From: JAJEEA01 sp965116765
GTDB lineage: Bacteria; Acidobacteriota; Vicinamibacteria; Vicinamibacterales; UBA8438
DNA: 64,000 bases
NCBI GenBank assembly: GCA_965116765.1
Contig: OZ220718.1
Coordinates: 2,108,001 to 2,172,000 of the forward strand
Direction: 5' to 3'
In this document: in pieces, positions 17,425 to 27,549 of the stretch
Layout: each line of letters starts with the position of its first letter
Position numbering within the stretch: position 1 is the stretch's first letter
Made by a program: the position numbers and the translations under genes
Notes under the pieces: model-generated
Databases searched by the model: none
The model's input: only the letters and a program-made list of their open reading frames with translations
What the model was told of the DNA's origin: nothing

Positions 17425-17907
17425 ATGTCGCGCAACAGCCGGATTGGCGGAACGGTAGGGCGTCGGTGTGCACCGGTGCTCGCGGCGGCGCTCTTGTGGG
17501 CAGGGAACGGGACCGCTGCTGCACAGGAGCCGCCGAAGTTGGACGTCTTCGCGGGCGGCGGCCTCGCGATCAGCGAGGGCGGTGCAGGATTCGGCACCCA
17601 TGCGGGTGGGGGCGTCTGGGCGACGCGGCACCTCAGAGTGGGCGGCCGGCTCTACTCGGGCGGCGCCCTCGGCTTGCTGTCGGTCCATTTGCGACTCCCA
17701 CTGGACGACGATTCGGATCTGCTCGTGGGCACCACCCCCGTCTGGTTCTGGCCCGACCAGGGCGGCTTCGTCTCACCGGTCATGGAGGCCCTCGTGTCGC
17801 AGAGAGTCTCCCCGCTCCTCCGGCTGGAGTTCGGCGCGAACATCGACCTCACCGAAGACGGAGGATACGTCGAAGTGTTGGGCAGGGTGGTCTACTCCTT
17901 CGATTGA
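17425..17907 (+). CDS. Exported small beta-rich protein, unknown
   Basis: A 160-residue protein with a basic N terminus and signal segment (CAPVLAAALLWAGNGTAAAQ) cleaved near residue 34. The mature part has alternating strand patterns (LDVFAGGGLAIS, GGGVWATRHLRVGGRLYSG, LLSVHLRLPL, YVEVLGRVVYSFD), in keeping with an outer-membrane barrel or lipocalin-like sheet. It ends in YSFD, not the usual aromatic terminus. Family not recognised. Confidence 0.65.
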   Translation: MSRNSRIGGTVGRRCAPVLAAALLWAGNGTAAAQEPPKLDVFAGGGLAISEGGAGFGTHAGGGVWATRHLRVGGRLYSGGALGLLSVHLRLPLDDDSDLLVGTTPVWFWPDQGGFVSPVMEALVSQRVSPLLRLEFGANIDLTEDGGYVEVLGRVVYSFD

Positions 17908-18450
17908 CCCCGCATGGCAATGGCTTGCTGCAACCCGGTCGCCGGCCTCCGGGCAGCCCACGGTCTCGGCCGCGCGCTGCTCGCCATCGTTCTGCTGGGC
18001 TGGGATCCAGGCGCGGGGGAACCGGAAGTTCGGCTTCCGGTTCGGGGCGCGGCTCGCCGGCCACGGGCTGCACTTCGTGGCCGTGCTCGGCTTCACGACC
18101 GACTGACGGGGCGCCCCCGGGAGGATGCCCTGATTGAGCAGCGGGAGCCTCCCGCCCCTCCGACGGCTGTTCCCCGGCGACCGGCCGAACCCCTCGATCG
18201 CACACCCCACCAATCTGCAATCCCCTGAACCTCGCTCGCGGTCCGATGGCCGGTCCCAGGGTCCCGACGGCCATCGGCGGCGCGGCCGGAACGCGTGTAG
18301 AATGGGGGCCACTGAGCGAAGACGGACAACTCCAAGGAGGGACATTCCCCCAGACACGTTCGGGTTTCTCGCGGCGGAGCCTCGGTGTCCAGGATGGTTG
18401 CGGTGGGTAAGGGAAGACCCGGTGCCGGATCAGACGGAGGAGGTACGCGC
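17908..18450. other. Intergenic region with a possible barrel relic
   Basis: At 18010-18106 one plus frame reads GNRKFGFRFGARLAGHGLHF followed by VAVLGFTTD and a stop, like the C-terminal strands of a barrel protein, with no start or upstream domain. TAGAAT at 18298-18303 is a candidate -10 for the TonB-type receptor gene. Nothing else is supported. Confidence 0.35.
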
Positions 18451-21400
18451 ATGAGACTCGGAAGGTTGCTCGCAGGCACGTCAGCGGTCCTGCTGCTGGC
18501 GCCCGCTCTCGCCGTGGCGCAGAGCTCGATCGGGGGCTCGGTCACGGACGACACCGGGGGGGTGCTCCCCGGCGTGACGGTCCAGGCCTCCAGCCCCGTC
18601 CTCATCGAAGGCTCGCGCGTCGTCTTCACCGACGCCACCGGCAACTACAACATCGTCGACCTGCGGCCGGGCGTGTACGAGGTCACGTTCACCCTGCCGG
18701 GCTTCGGCACCCAGGTGCGCGACGAGCTCATCCTCGGCGCCGACGTGGCCCTGCCCCTCGACGCGGTCATGTCCGTCGGGTCGGTCGAGGAGACCATCAC
18801 GGTGTCGGGCGAGACGCCGGTGGTCGACGTGCAGCAGGTGCAGCGCATCGAGGTGTTGACCCGCGAGACGCAGGAGGCGATTCCGACCGGGCGCAGCATG
18901 TGGTCGTACGCGCTGCTGATTCCGGGCGTCAAGGTGCACAAGCCCGACGTGGGGGGCACCGCGGGCGCGCAGCAGTCCGAGATGATGGGCCGCGGTCTCG
19001 ACGCCGCCCACACCACCGTCGAGATCGACGGCATGATGATCAACTCGATGGTCAGCGACGGCCGCTACCAGGCCTACCTGAACCCGATGCTGTCGGCGGA
19101 GACGTCCTACACGACCTCGGGTCAGGGGGCCGAGACGCAGACCGGCGGCCTGCGCATCAACATGATCCCGAACGAGGGCGGCAACCAGTACAGCGGCAGC
19201 TTCTTCGGGGGCGGGACGCCGGGCGCCTGGCAGGCCGACAACATCACGCAGCGCATCCAGAGCCTCGGCGTCGACGAGGTGCCGAAGGTCGACATCATCT
19301 ACGACTTCAACACGGCGATCGGCGGCCCGATGGTCCGCGACCGTCTGTGGTTCTTCGCGACGGCGCGGCGGAACGTCGTCGACGCCGGGGTGCTCAACAG
19401 CACGAACCGCGACGGGACCCCGGCCCTCGACCGGAACAGCATCACGAACGGCAACGCGCGGCTGACGTGGCAGATGACGTCGCAGCACAAGATATCGGCC
19501 ATGTTCGACAAGGTGCGGAAGCGCCGCTTCAGCCAGCACGCCTTCGGCGAGGACCTCGAGACGGCGGCGTCGACGTGGAACTCGCCGCACTACGACGTCG
19601 GGACCGCGAAGTGGACGGGAACGCTGTCGAACCGGATGCTGGCCGAGTTCGGCTTCTCGCTCCACTTCGGCGACTGGGACCCCAGCTACTACCAGTACAG
19701 CACGTTGGGCTCGATCTACCAGGAGCGGCCCGGCAACGTGGGCCTGTGCTCCGAGACGCCGTGCTACTGGGACGTGGGGTCGCCCGAGGCCATGCTGCAG
19801 ATGCCGGTGTCGATGGGCGGCGACCCCTGGTACAGCGTGGTCGCCAAGAACGACACCTATCTGGGCCTGATCTACGGCGCCAAGGACGACGGCGAGACCA
19901 ACAACTACACGCACCGCTGGGCCTACCAGAGCGCGCTGTCGTACGTCACCGGGTCGCACAGCTTCAAGTTCGGGATGAACTTCACCAGGGGGCACAACCG
20001 CTTCACGCGGTCGAGCAACGGCAACCTCCTTCAGTTCTACGACGCGGCCCCCAACCCGCGGGGGCGCGTCCTCGACTTCGTCACCTGCGACCACTACGCT
20101 GCGGACGCCAACCTCACCGCCGGTCTGCCCTGCGGCACCACCGGACTCCCCGACCGGGTGAACGTCTTCGCCCACCCCACCTACACGTCGGTCCTGCTGA
20201 ACTACAACGGCGGCTTCTATGCGCAGGACTCGTGGACCATCGACCGCCTGACCCTCAACTACGGGCTGCGGGCCGACTTCGCGGCCGTCTCGGTGCCGGC
20301 GACGCCGAAGGGGCAGGGCCGCTTCGTGGGCTCCTACGTCCTGACCGGCCGCGACGCGTCAGAGCTGCCCGGCTTCGGACCCGACTTCGCGCCGCGGTTC
20401 AGCGCCGTCTACGACGTGTTCGGCGACGCCCGGACGGCTCTGAAGTTCGGGTGGAACAAGTACATGCGCGACGTCGGCGGCGATCTGCCGAGCCGATACT
20501 CCTACGGGGCGAGCATCAGCGACACGCGCGACTGGTTCGACTGCCACATGATCGTGGACGCCAGCGGCAACGGGGTCTGCTCGGGGCGCGACCCCTACGG
20601 AAGCAACCACGACGACATCGCCCAGGACTGGGAGATCGGACCGCGGTCGTCCGCGACCTTCGGCGTGCCCACCAGCCCGACGCGGAATCCCGATCTGGCC
20701 AACTTCCCGCGCGAGTACAACCGCATCTGGACCGTCGGCGTCCAGCAGGAGGTGATCCCGGGCCTGTCGGTCAGCGCCGAGTACCGGCAGCGGACCTATC
20801 ACAACACGTTCGTGGAGGACAACCGGTCGCACACCTTCGCGAGCTTCGGGGCCCTGCCGGACGGCACCCCGGATCCGGCGTACGCCGGATCCGGCCGCTA
20901 CATCGACGTGCTGCGACCCTACCCCCTCGTGGGGTCGATCACGGTCTTCAACGTCGATCCCGCCGTCCGGACATCGGCCGACCTCTGGGACGCGGGACGA
21001 GGCGAGGGCTACTCCAACGTCTACCGCGGCTTCGAGCTGAGCGTGCAGGGCCGGCTGGCGGGCGGCGGCACCATCTTCGGCGGCTGGTCGGTGGAGGACA
21101 GCGGTCGCGTCAGCATCTACAACTACAACCGGGGCGCGGGAAGCCGCTTCGGCGGCGAGGTCAACAACTGCTCCGACATCCTGCAACGGGGCGACAACCC
21201 GAACGAGCTGCGGTTCTGCGACACCGGCGCCTACCCGCGGCCGTACCGCAACGAGTTCAAGCTGTCGGGCACCCAGCCGTTCTCGCTGCCGGGCATCGGC
21301 GACATGCAGCTGGCCGCGTCGCTGCAGGCGTATCCGGGCGGCCAGGGCGACTGGGGCGGCCTGCAGGAGGGGCTCTACGTCCACCGCACGTCGTCCAATC

Positions 21401-21798
21401 CGCTGCTGGGCACCTACTCCGAGGCGCTCTACGGGCAGCCGGGCCACTGCGTCGCGCCCTGCATGCTGGGGACGCGCATCGCCGACACGCCGACCGTGTC
21501 GACGAGCACCGGCGGCTACTGGATTCCGATGATCCCGCTGAACAGCGTGAAGTTCGAGCCGTACTGGACGCAGCTCGACATGAACGTGCAGAAAGTGTTC
21601 AACATCGGAAGCTGGCGCTACGACGCCCGTTTCGAGTTCTTCAACGTGTTGAACAACGCGGTGGAGATCTACCACAGCGGCTCGCGGAACGCCCTCGGCA
21701 GCACCGGGGCCGGCTACCAGGCCTTGTCGAGCTGGGAGCGGGCCGCGCGCGTGCTCGAGGGCCGCGTCATCCGCTTCGCCGTCACCGCCCGCTTCTAG
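18451..21798 (+). CDS. TonB-dependent receptor with carboxypeptidase-regulatory-like domain
   Basis: A 1115-residue outer-membrane receptor. A signal peptide (residues 1-23, ending ALAVAQ) is followed by a carboxypeptidase-regulatory-like fold at about 26-90 (GGSVTDDTGGVLPGVTVQAS, DATGNYNIVDLRPGVYEV), then a plug (VEETITVSGETPVVDVQQVQ, RRI-type EVLTRETQEAIPTGR) and a large barrel ending GRVIRFAVTARF with terminal Phe. This is the Oar-like architecture expanded in Acidobacteria. Substrate unknown; energised import or adhesion is typical. The ATG at 18451 was chosen because GGAGGAGGT lies seven bases upstream and it begins the signal peptide. A strong hairpin follows. Confidence 0.93.
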   Translation: MRLGRLLAGTSAVLLLAPALAVAQSSIGGSVTDDTGGVLPGVTVQASSPVLIEGSRVVFTDATGNYNIVDLRPGVYEVTFTLPGFGTQVRDELILGADVALPLDAVMSVGSVEETITVSGETPVVDVQQVQRIEVLTRETQEAIPTGRSMWSYALLIPGVKVHKPDVGGTAGAQQSEMMGRGLDAAHTTVEIDGMMINSMVSDGRYQAYLNPMLSAETSYTTSGQGAETQTGGLRINMIPNEGGNQYSGSFFGGGTPGAWQADNITQRIQSLGVDEVPKVDIIYDFNTAIGGPMVRDRLWFFATARRNVVDAGVLNSTNRDGTPALDRNSITNGNARLTWQMTSQHKISAMFDKVRKRRFSQHAFGEDLETAASTWNSPHYDVGTAKWTGTLSNRMLAEFGFSLHFGDWDPSYYQYSTLGSIYQERPGNVGLCSETPCYWDVGSPEAMLQMPVSMGGDPWYSVVAKNDTYLGLIYGAKDDGETNNYTHRWAYQSALSYVTGSHSFKFGMNFTRGHNRFTRSSNGNLLQFYDAAPNPRGRVLDFVTCDHYAADANLTAGLPCGTTGLPDRVNVFAHPTYTSVLLNYNGGFYAQDSWTIDRLTLNYGLRADFAAVSVPATPKGQGRFVGSYVLTGRDASELPGFGPDFAPRFSAVYDVFGDARTALKFGWNKYMRDVGGDLPSRYSYGASISDTRDWFDCHMIVDASGNGVCSGRDPYGSNHDDIAQDWEIGPRSSATFGVPTSPTRNPDLANFPREYNRIWTVGVQQEVIPGLSVSAEYRQRTYHNTFVEDNRSHTFASFGALPDGTPDPAYAGSGRYIDVLRPYPLVGSITVFNVDPAVRTSADLWDAGRGEGYSNVYRGFELSVQGRLAGGGTIFGGWSVEDSGRVSIYNYNRGAGSRFGGEVNNCSDILQRGDNPNELRFCDTGAYPRPYRNEFKLSGTQPFSLPGIGDMQLAASLQAYPGGQGDWGGLQEGLYVHRTSSNPLLGTYSEALYGQPGHCVAPCMLGTRIADTPTVSTSTGGYWIPMIPLNSVKFEPYWTQLDMNVQKVFNIGSWRYDARFEFFNVLNNAVEIYHSGSRNALGSTGAGYQALSSWERAARVLEGRVIRFAVTARF

Positions 21799-21820
21799 CC
21801 GCTCGGCGCGGCGCATTGCG

Positions 21821-21852
21821 ACGGCCGGGAGAGAGCCCTCTCTCCCGGCCGT
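21821..21852. terminator. Bidirectional terminator-like hairpin
   Basis: A perfect 15-bp stem, ACGGCCGGGAGAGAG at 21821-21835 with its complement at 21838-21852, and a 2-nt loop. It sits between the convergent TonB-type receptor and BCCT transporter genes and can fold from either strand. No T-run follows on either side. Confidence 0.75.
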
Positions 21853-21885
21853 CGGCCTCGAAGTCACTCCCGGCGAAACGACCGC

Positions 21886-23433
<1,548 letters not shown>

Positions 23434-23640
23434 GTGGAAACCTGCTCTGCGGGACCTGCCGGCCCGGTCCGGAACCCGGCCCGCCGCTCCGCCCGGTCGA
23501 CGGCAATGCCCGGCGGCGACGGTCGAGGTGCGGCACCGACTCGGCGTGATCGTAGCGCGTCCCCGGGGCCGACGCCACGCCGGCGCCCGCGGGCCGCGGG
23601 AATCTTGCCGCGGTTCGGGGCCCTGCGTTAGGCTGGACAG

Positions 23641-24406
23641 ATGTCCATCCTCGGGCTCCCCGCGCCGGCTCCGGCCGGCCCGGCGCCGACGGCGAAGGCG
23701 GCCGAACCCGACGCGGCGACGCCGACGGCGGAGGTGGCCGAACCCGACGCGGCGGCGCCGACGGCGGAGGCGGCCCAACCCGACGCGGCGGCGCCGACGG
23801 CCGGCCCAACCCGCGGCGACGACCGCCGCGGCAGCGGCGACCGTCCCCTGGCCCCTGGCCGCGGTCGCGTTCGCGTCGACGAGCATCATCGTCGGGGTGC
23901 TCTGGGACATCTCGTGGCACCGGTCCATCGGGCGGGACTCGTTCTGGACGCCGGCGCACCTGGCCATCTACCTGGGCGGCGTCGTCGCGGGGCTCTCGTG
24001 CGGCTGGCTGGTGCTGCACACGACCTTCGCGGGCAGCCCGCGGGAACGGGCCGCCGGCGTCTCGTTCTGGGGCTTCCGCGGCCCGCTGGGGGCCTGGCTC
24101 TGCATCTGGGGCGCGCTGGCCATGGTCGTGTCGGCCCCGTTCGACGACTGGTGGCACAACGCCTACGGGCTCGACGTCGAGATACTGAGCCCGCCCCACG
24201 TCGTCCTCGCCATGGGCATGTTCGGCATCGGCGCCGGCGCGATGCTGATGGCGGTGGCCCGGCAGAACCGCGCGCCGGCCGCCGACCGGGTGCTCCAGGG
24301 GCTGTTCCCCTACGCGGGCGGCCTGGTGATCCTGATGGTGGCGACCCTGTTCGCCGAGTACATCATGGAGCCCAACCTGCAGCGCGCGCCGACCTTCTTC
24401 TCGTGA
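23641..24406 (+). CDS. Multi-pass membrane protein, first part (frameshifted at N-terminal repeats)
   Basis: The ATG at 23641 opens an Ala/Pro-rich N terminus made of 36-bp repeats (AAEPDAAAPTAE type). The last repeat is 5 bp short, and the conserved protein then continues in another frame: ATVPWPLAAVAFASTSIIVG, LWDISWHRSIGRDSFWTPAH, SAPFDDWWHNAYGLDVEI, ending PNLQRAPTFFS at 24406. No in-frame start exists close to that frame, so translation probably begins at 23641 and a shift is needed. Homologous proteins are usually single chains of about 430 residues; here the rest is encoded by the overlapping downstream frame. Function unknown. Confidence 0.6.
23690..23812. repeat. 36-bp tandem repeat near the 5' end of a membrane protein gene
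   Basis: CRAACCC-type units begin at 23703, 23739 and 23775, 36 bp apart, with a last partial unit at 23806, only 31 bp on. The 5-bp shortfall moves the reading frame from the Ala/Pro-rich N terminus into the conserved membrane protein. Confidence 0.75.
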
Positions 24407-24951
24407 GCGCCGCCATCTTCCCCTTCCTGCTGACCGGCATCGCCCGGGGCGCGGCGTCGCGGTGGGGGGGCACCGCCGCCGCCGGCGCCTACATGGGCGT
24501 CACCCTGCTCATGATGTGGACGCTGCAGCTCTTTCCCGCCCAGCCGATGCTGGCCCCGATACTGCGCGACATCGACCGCATGGTGCCGCCGTCGTTCCCC
24601 ATCCTGCTCGTGGCCCCGGCCCTCGTCATCGACGCCGCGGTCCGCCGGATGCCGGCCGGCGTGGGCGGCATCCGGCGCCTCGCGGGCGCGGCCGCAGCGG
24701 GCGTGGCCGCGATGCTCGCGCTCGCCGCCGTGCAGTGGCCGTTCGCCGGGTTCCTCCTGACCGAGGGCGCCCGCAACTTCGTCTTCGCGGCCGACCAGTT
24801 CGGCTACTACGTGGCCCCCGGCGCGTTCCAGTACGAGTTCTGGGGCGAGCCGATGACGGCGGGGGCGGCGGGCCGCACCGCGCTGGTCGCCGCGGTGTCG
24901 GCCGCCCTCGGCCTCTGGTGCGGCGACTGGCTCGCACGGGTGCGGAGATAG
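24403..24951 (+). CDS. Multi-pass membrane protein, second part
   Basis: Begins at GTG 24403 overlapping the preceding TGA as GTGA, and encodes 182 residues: SAAIFPFLLTGIARGAASRW, GAYMGVTLLMMWTLQLFPAQ, PPSFPILLVAPALVIDAAVR and a final helix. It supplies the C-terminal half of the membrane protein begun upstream. The overlap is typical of translational coupling, so this may be a true split gene; alternatively a single-base shift has separated one gene. The next gene starts 1 bp after its stop, making an operon. Confidence 0.6.
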   Translation: MSAAIFPFLLTGIARGAASRWGGTAAAGAYMGVTLLMMWTLQLFPAQPMLAPILRDIDRMVPPSFPILLVAPALVIDAAVRRMPAGVGGIRRLAGAAAAGVAAMLALAAVQWPFAGFLLTEGARNFVFAADQFGYYVAPGAFQYEFWGEPMTAGAAGRTALVAAVSAALGLWCGDWLARVRR

Positions 24952-24952
24952 C

Positions 24953-26713
24953 GTGGCCACCTCGCGCCGGTTCTTCGTGCCGCCGCGTCGCAACCCCCGA
25001 TCGCCCGGGCATGCCGGCGCCCCGCCCGGCAGTGCGCTCGTCACCCGGCTGCGCACGCTTGCCGCGATCCTGCTTGCGGGTGCGCTCGTCGCCGCCGGCG
25101 GGGCGGCCGCCTCGGCCCATGTCGGCACCTCCAACGCCTACTTCGACGGCGCGGCGGGGCCGTACGGCGTCCGCGTCATCGTGCGGACGCCCGGCGTGGT
25201 CCCCGGCCTCGCCCAGGTCACGGTGCGCATTCTCGAGGGCGAGGGCGTCGGGCGGGTGACGGTGCGCCCGCTGCGGTCGGACGTGGGGCTGGAGGGCGCG
25301 CCGCCTCCCGACGCCGCCCGTCCCGTGCGGGGCGAGGCGGGGCTGTACAGCGGCGAGCTGTGGCTGATGACGGCCGGATCGTACAGCGTCGAGGTCGGCG
25401 TGGCCGGCGCGGCGGGAGAGGGGACGGTCTTCGTACCGGTGCTGGCGCTGGCCGAGCGGGGGCTCGACATGAGTCCCGCGGTCGGACTGGGGCTCGCGGC
25501 CGCCGCCTTCTTCCTGTTCGCGGGCGCGGTGACCATTCTCGGCGCCGCCGTCCGCGAGAGCGTGCTCGAGCCGGGCCGCGAGCCCGATGCCTGGCGCCGC
25601 CGCCGGGGCCGTCGCGCGATGGTCGTGTTCGCCGTCGTGCTCGGCGCCGTCCTCGCCGGCGGCTGGCGCTGGTGGGACGCGGTCGACGCCGCCTACCGCA
25701 GCCGCATCTACCGCCCGTGGAGCACCAGCGCGACGCTGACCGCGGCCAGCGGGCGGCCGCTGCTGACGCTCGCGATCGACGATCCCCGGTGGCCCGCCGG
25801 CCGGGGCGAGCCCGGAGCGGCGCTCGTGCCGGACCACGGCAAGCTGATGCACATGTTCCTGGTGCGGGCCGAGGACCTGTCGGCGTTCGCGCACGTCCAC
25901 CCGGTGCGGGACGGCGACGGGGAGCCGTCGTTCACGGCGGCGCTGCCGCCGCTGCCGGCCGGCGACTACCGCATCTACGCCGACATCGTGCACGAGAACG
26001 GGTTCGCGCCCACCTTGGTGAACACGGTGCGGGTGCCGCCGGCCGGCCCCGGCGCGGGCGGCACGTCATCGGCGGCCGGTGCCGCGGCCGGCGGTTCTCT
26101 TGCGGCGGGCGGCGGTTCGCCCGGGGTCGGAGGCTCGGTCGCGGCTGGTGGTCCGCCGGCGGCCGGCGGGGGCGCGCCGGAGGCGGCGGGCGGCGGCGAC
26201 GCGCCGGCGGGGGGTCCCGCGCCCGACCCGGACGACTCCTGGGCGACCCTGCGCCCATACGGCGCATCGCCATCGGAGAGCTACCCGCTGCCCAGCGGGC
26301 GCACCATGCGATGGGAACGCGACGGCCCGATCGCCGTCGACGAGGAGGCCACGCTGCGGTTCTCGGTGACCGAGCCGGACGGAACGCCGTCGGCCTTCGA
26401 GCCCTACATGGGCATGCTCAGCCACGCCGCCGTCCTCCGCCGCGACGGCTCCGTGTTCGTGCACCTGCATCCCTCCGGCAGCATCAACCTCACCGCGCAA
26501 CGACGCTTCGCCGAGGCGGAGGGCGGCGCCGGCGGCGGGGCGCCCGGCGCGGAACACGGGGGCCGTTCGCCCTCCGGCCCCGCCAACCGGGTGACGTTCC
26601 CGTTCGTCTTCCCGGAACCGGGCGCCTACCGCATCGTCGTGCAGGTGAAGCCGGGCGCGGCGGTGGAGACGGCGGCGTTCGACGTGGAGGTCGGAGAAGC
26701 GCCCTCGTCCTGA
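24953..26713 (+). CDS. Membrane-anchored periplasmic protein with two His-rich sheet domains
   Basis: A 586-residue protein from a GTG start 1 bp after the preceding stop. A signal/anchor lies at about residues 30-52, and membrane segments at about 168-190 and 222-240. The first periplasmic domain begins AHVGTSNAYFDGAAGPYGVR, like YtkA/FixH-type sheets. Two later segments carry matching His motifs: HGKLMHMFLVRAEDLSAFAH (then VHP), and MLSHAAVLRRDGSVFVHLHP, suggesting a duplicated fold and possibly metal binding. A long Gly/Ala linker (about 365-425) separates them. Function unknown; coupled to the upstream membrane protein. Confidence 0.7.
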   Translation: MATSRRFFVPPRRNPRSPGHAGAPPGSALVTRLRTLAAILLAGALVAAGGAAASAHVGTSNAYFDGAAGPYGVRVIVRTPGVVPGLAQVTVRILEGEGVGRVTVRPLRSDVGLEGAPPPDAARPVRGEAGLYSGELWLMTAGSYSVEVGVAGAAGEGTVFVPVLALAERGLDMSPAVGLGLAAAAFFLFAGAVTILGAAVRESVLEPGREPDAWRRRRGRRAMVVFAVVLGAVLAGGWRWWDAVDAAYRSRIYRPWSTSATLTAASGRPLLTLAIDDPRWPAGRGEPGAALVPDHGKLMHMFLVRAEDLSAFAHVHPVRDGDGEPSFTAALPPLPAGDYRIYADIVHENGFAPTLVNTVRVPPAGPGAGGTSSAAGAAAGGSLAAGGGSPGVGGSVAAGGPPAAGGGAPEAAGGGDAPAGGPAPDPDDSWATLRPYGASPSESYPLPSGRTMRWERDGPIAVDEEATLRFSVTEPDGTPSAFEPYMGMLSHAAVLRRDGSVFVHLHPSGSINLTAQRRFAEAEGGAGGGAPGAEHGGRSPSGPANRVTFPFVFPEPGAYRIVVQVKPGAAVETAAFDVEVGEAPSS

Positions 26714-26805
26714 CTCACCCGCGGCGGGACGAGGTGAAGGCCCAAGCCGCGAGCGCCCCCCGATGCGCTACCATCGGGAGAGACATCGAGCGACAGGAGG
26801 ACGGG

Positions 26806-27549
26806 GTGGCGATCACGCTCAACGTGAACGGCCAGCCCCGCACAGTGGACGTGGAGCCGGACACGCCGCTGCTGTGGGTGCTGCGCGACACGCTCGGATT
26901 GACGGGCACCAAGTTCGGATGCGGCATCGCCGCCTGCGGGGCCTGCACCGTGCACGTGGACGGCCGCGCCGTCCGCACCTGCACGGTGCCGGTGTCGGCG
27001 GTCGAGGGCATGGCCGTCACCACCATCGAGGGCCTCGCCGACAACGGCCGGCTGCACGCGGTGCAGCAGGCGTGGGTGGACCACCAGGTGCCGCAGTGCG
27101 GGTACTGCCAGTCGGGCATGATCATGGCCGTCTCGGCCCTCCTCGCGCAGCGGCCCGACCCCAGCGACGAGCACATCGACGCCGCCGTCACCAACATCTG
27201 CCGCTGCGGCACCTTCGTCCGCGTGCGCCGCGCCATTCACGCCGTCGCCAGGGGCGGCGCCTTCACCGGAAGCGATGCTGGCGCCGCCGGCGACACACTG
27301 GCCAGTCGGGAGCCTGTCACCAATGGCGAGGCCGTCGCCAATGGCGGGCTGTCGCCAACGGCAAGGCCGTCGCCAAGCGTGGCCGTCGCCAATGCCGAGG
27401 CTGTCACCTGCGGCGAAGCTGCCGCCCCGGGCCACGCTGTCGCCAGGGATGACATCGCCGCCAGGCATGCCGCCGGCGCCGGCGGCGATGGGCCGGCCCC
27501 GTGCGACGCGGTCGCGGGCGGCCACGGAGAGGAGGCGCGCCATGGGTAA
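26806..27549 (+). CDS. iorA: 2Fe-2S subunit of a molybdenum hydroxylase (IorA-like)
   Basis: Small subunit of an isoquinoline 1-oxidoreductase/aldehyde-oxidase type enzyme. It passes electrons through two [2Fe-2S] clusters: cluster ligands in CGIAACGACTVHVDG plus a later Cys, and in CGYCQSGM with ICRCGT. The catalytic-length domain ends near residue 150. The remaining 95 residues are low-complexity and encoded by degenerate 18-bp repeats, a tail not normal for the family. GTG at 26806 follows AGGAGG by five bases. The gene overlaps the large-subunit gene by 8 bp. Confidence 0.9.
   Translation: MAITLNVNGQPRTVDVEPDTPLLWVLRDTLGLTGTKFGCGIAACGACTVHVDGRAVRTCTVPVSAVEGMAVTTIEGLADNGRLHAVQQAWVDHQVPQCGYCQSGMIMAVSALLAQRPDPSDEHIDAAVTNICRCGTFVRVRRAIHAVARGGAFTGSDAGAAGDTLASREPVTNGEAVANGGLSPTARPSPSVAVANAEAVTCGEAAAPGHAVARDDIAARHAAGAGGDGPAPCDAVAGGHGEEARHG
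27305..27480. repeat. Degenerate ~18-bp repeats in iorA 3' end
   Basis: Units resembling GTCGCCAATGGCGAGGCC recur with variation through about 170 bp and encode an Ala/Val/Asn/Gly-rich C-terminal tail beyond the last cluster-binding cysteine of the small subunit. Confidence 0.6.

Noticed and set aside
24953..26713. Assignment of the His-rich periplasmic protein as a copper-resistance (CopC/PcoC) protein
   Set aside because: The His motifs suggest metal binding, but no full CopC motif or neighbouring copper gene supports it.
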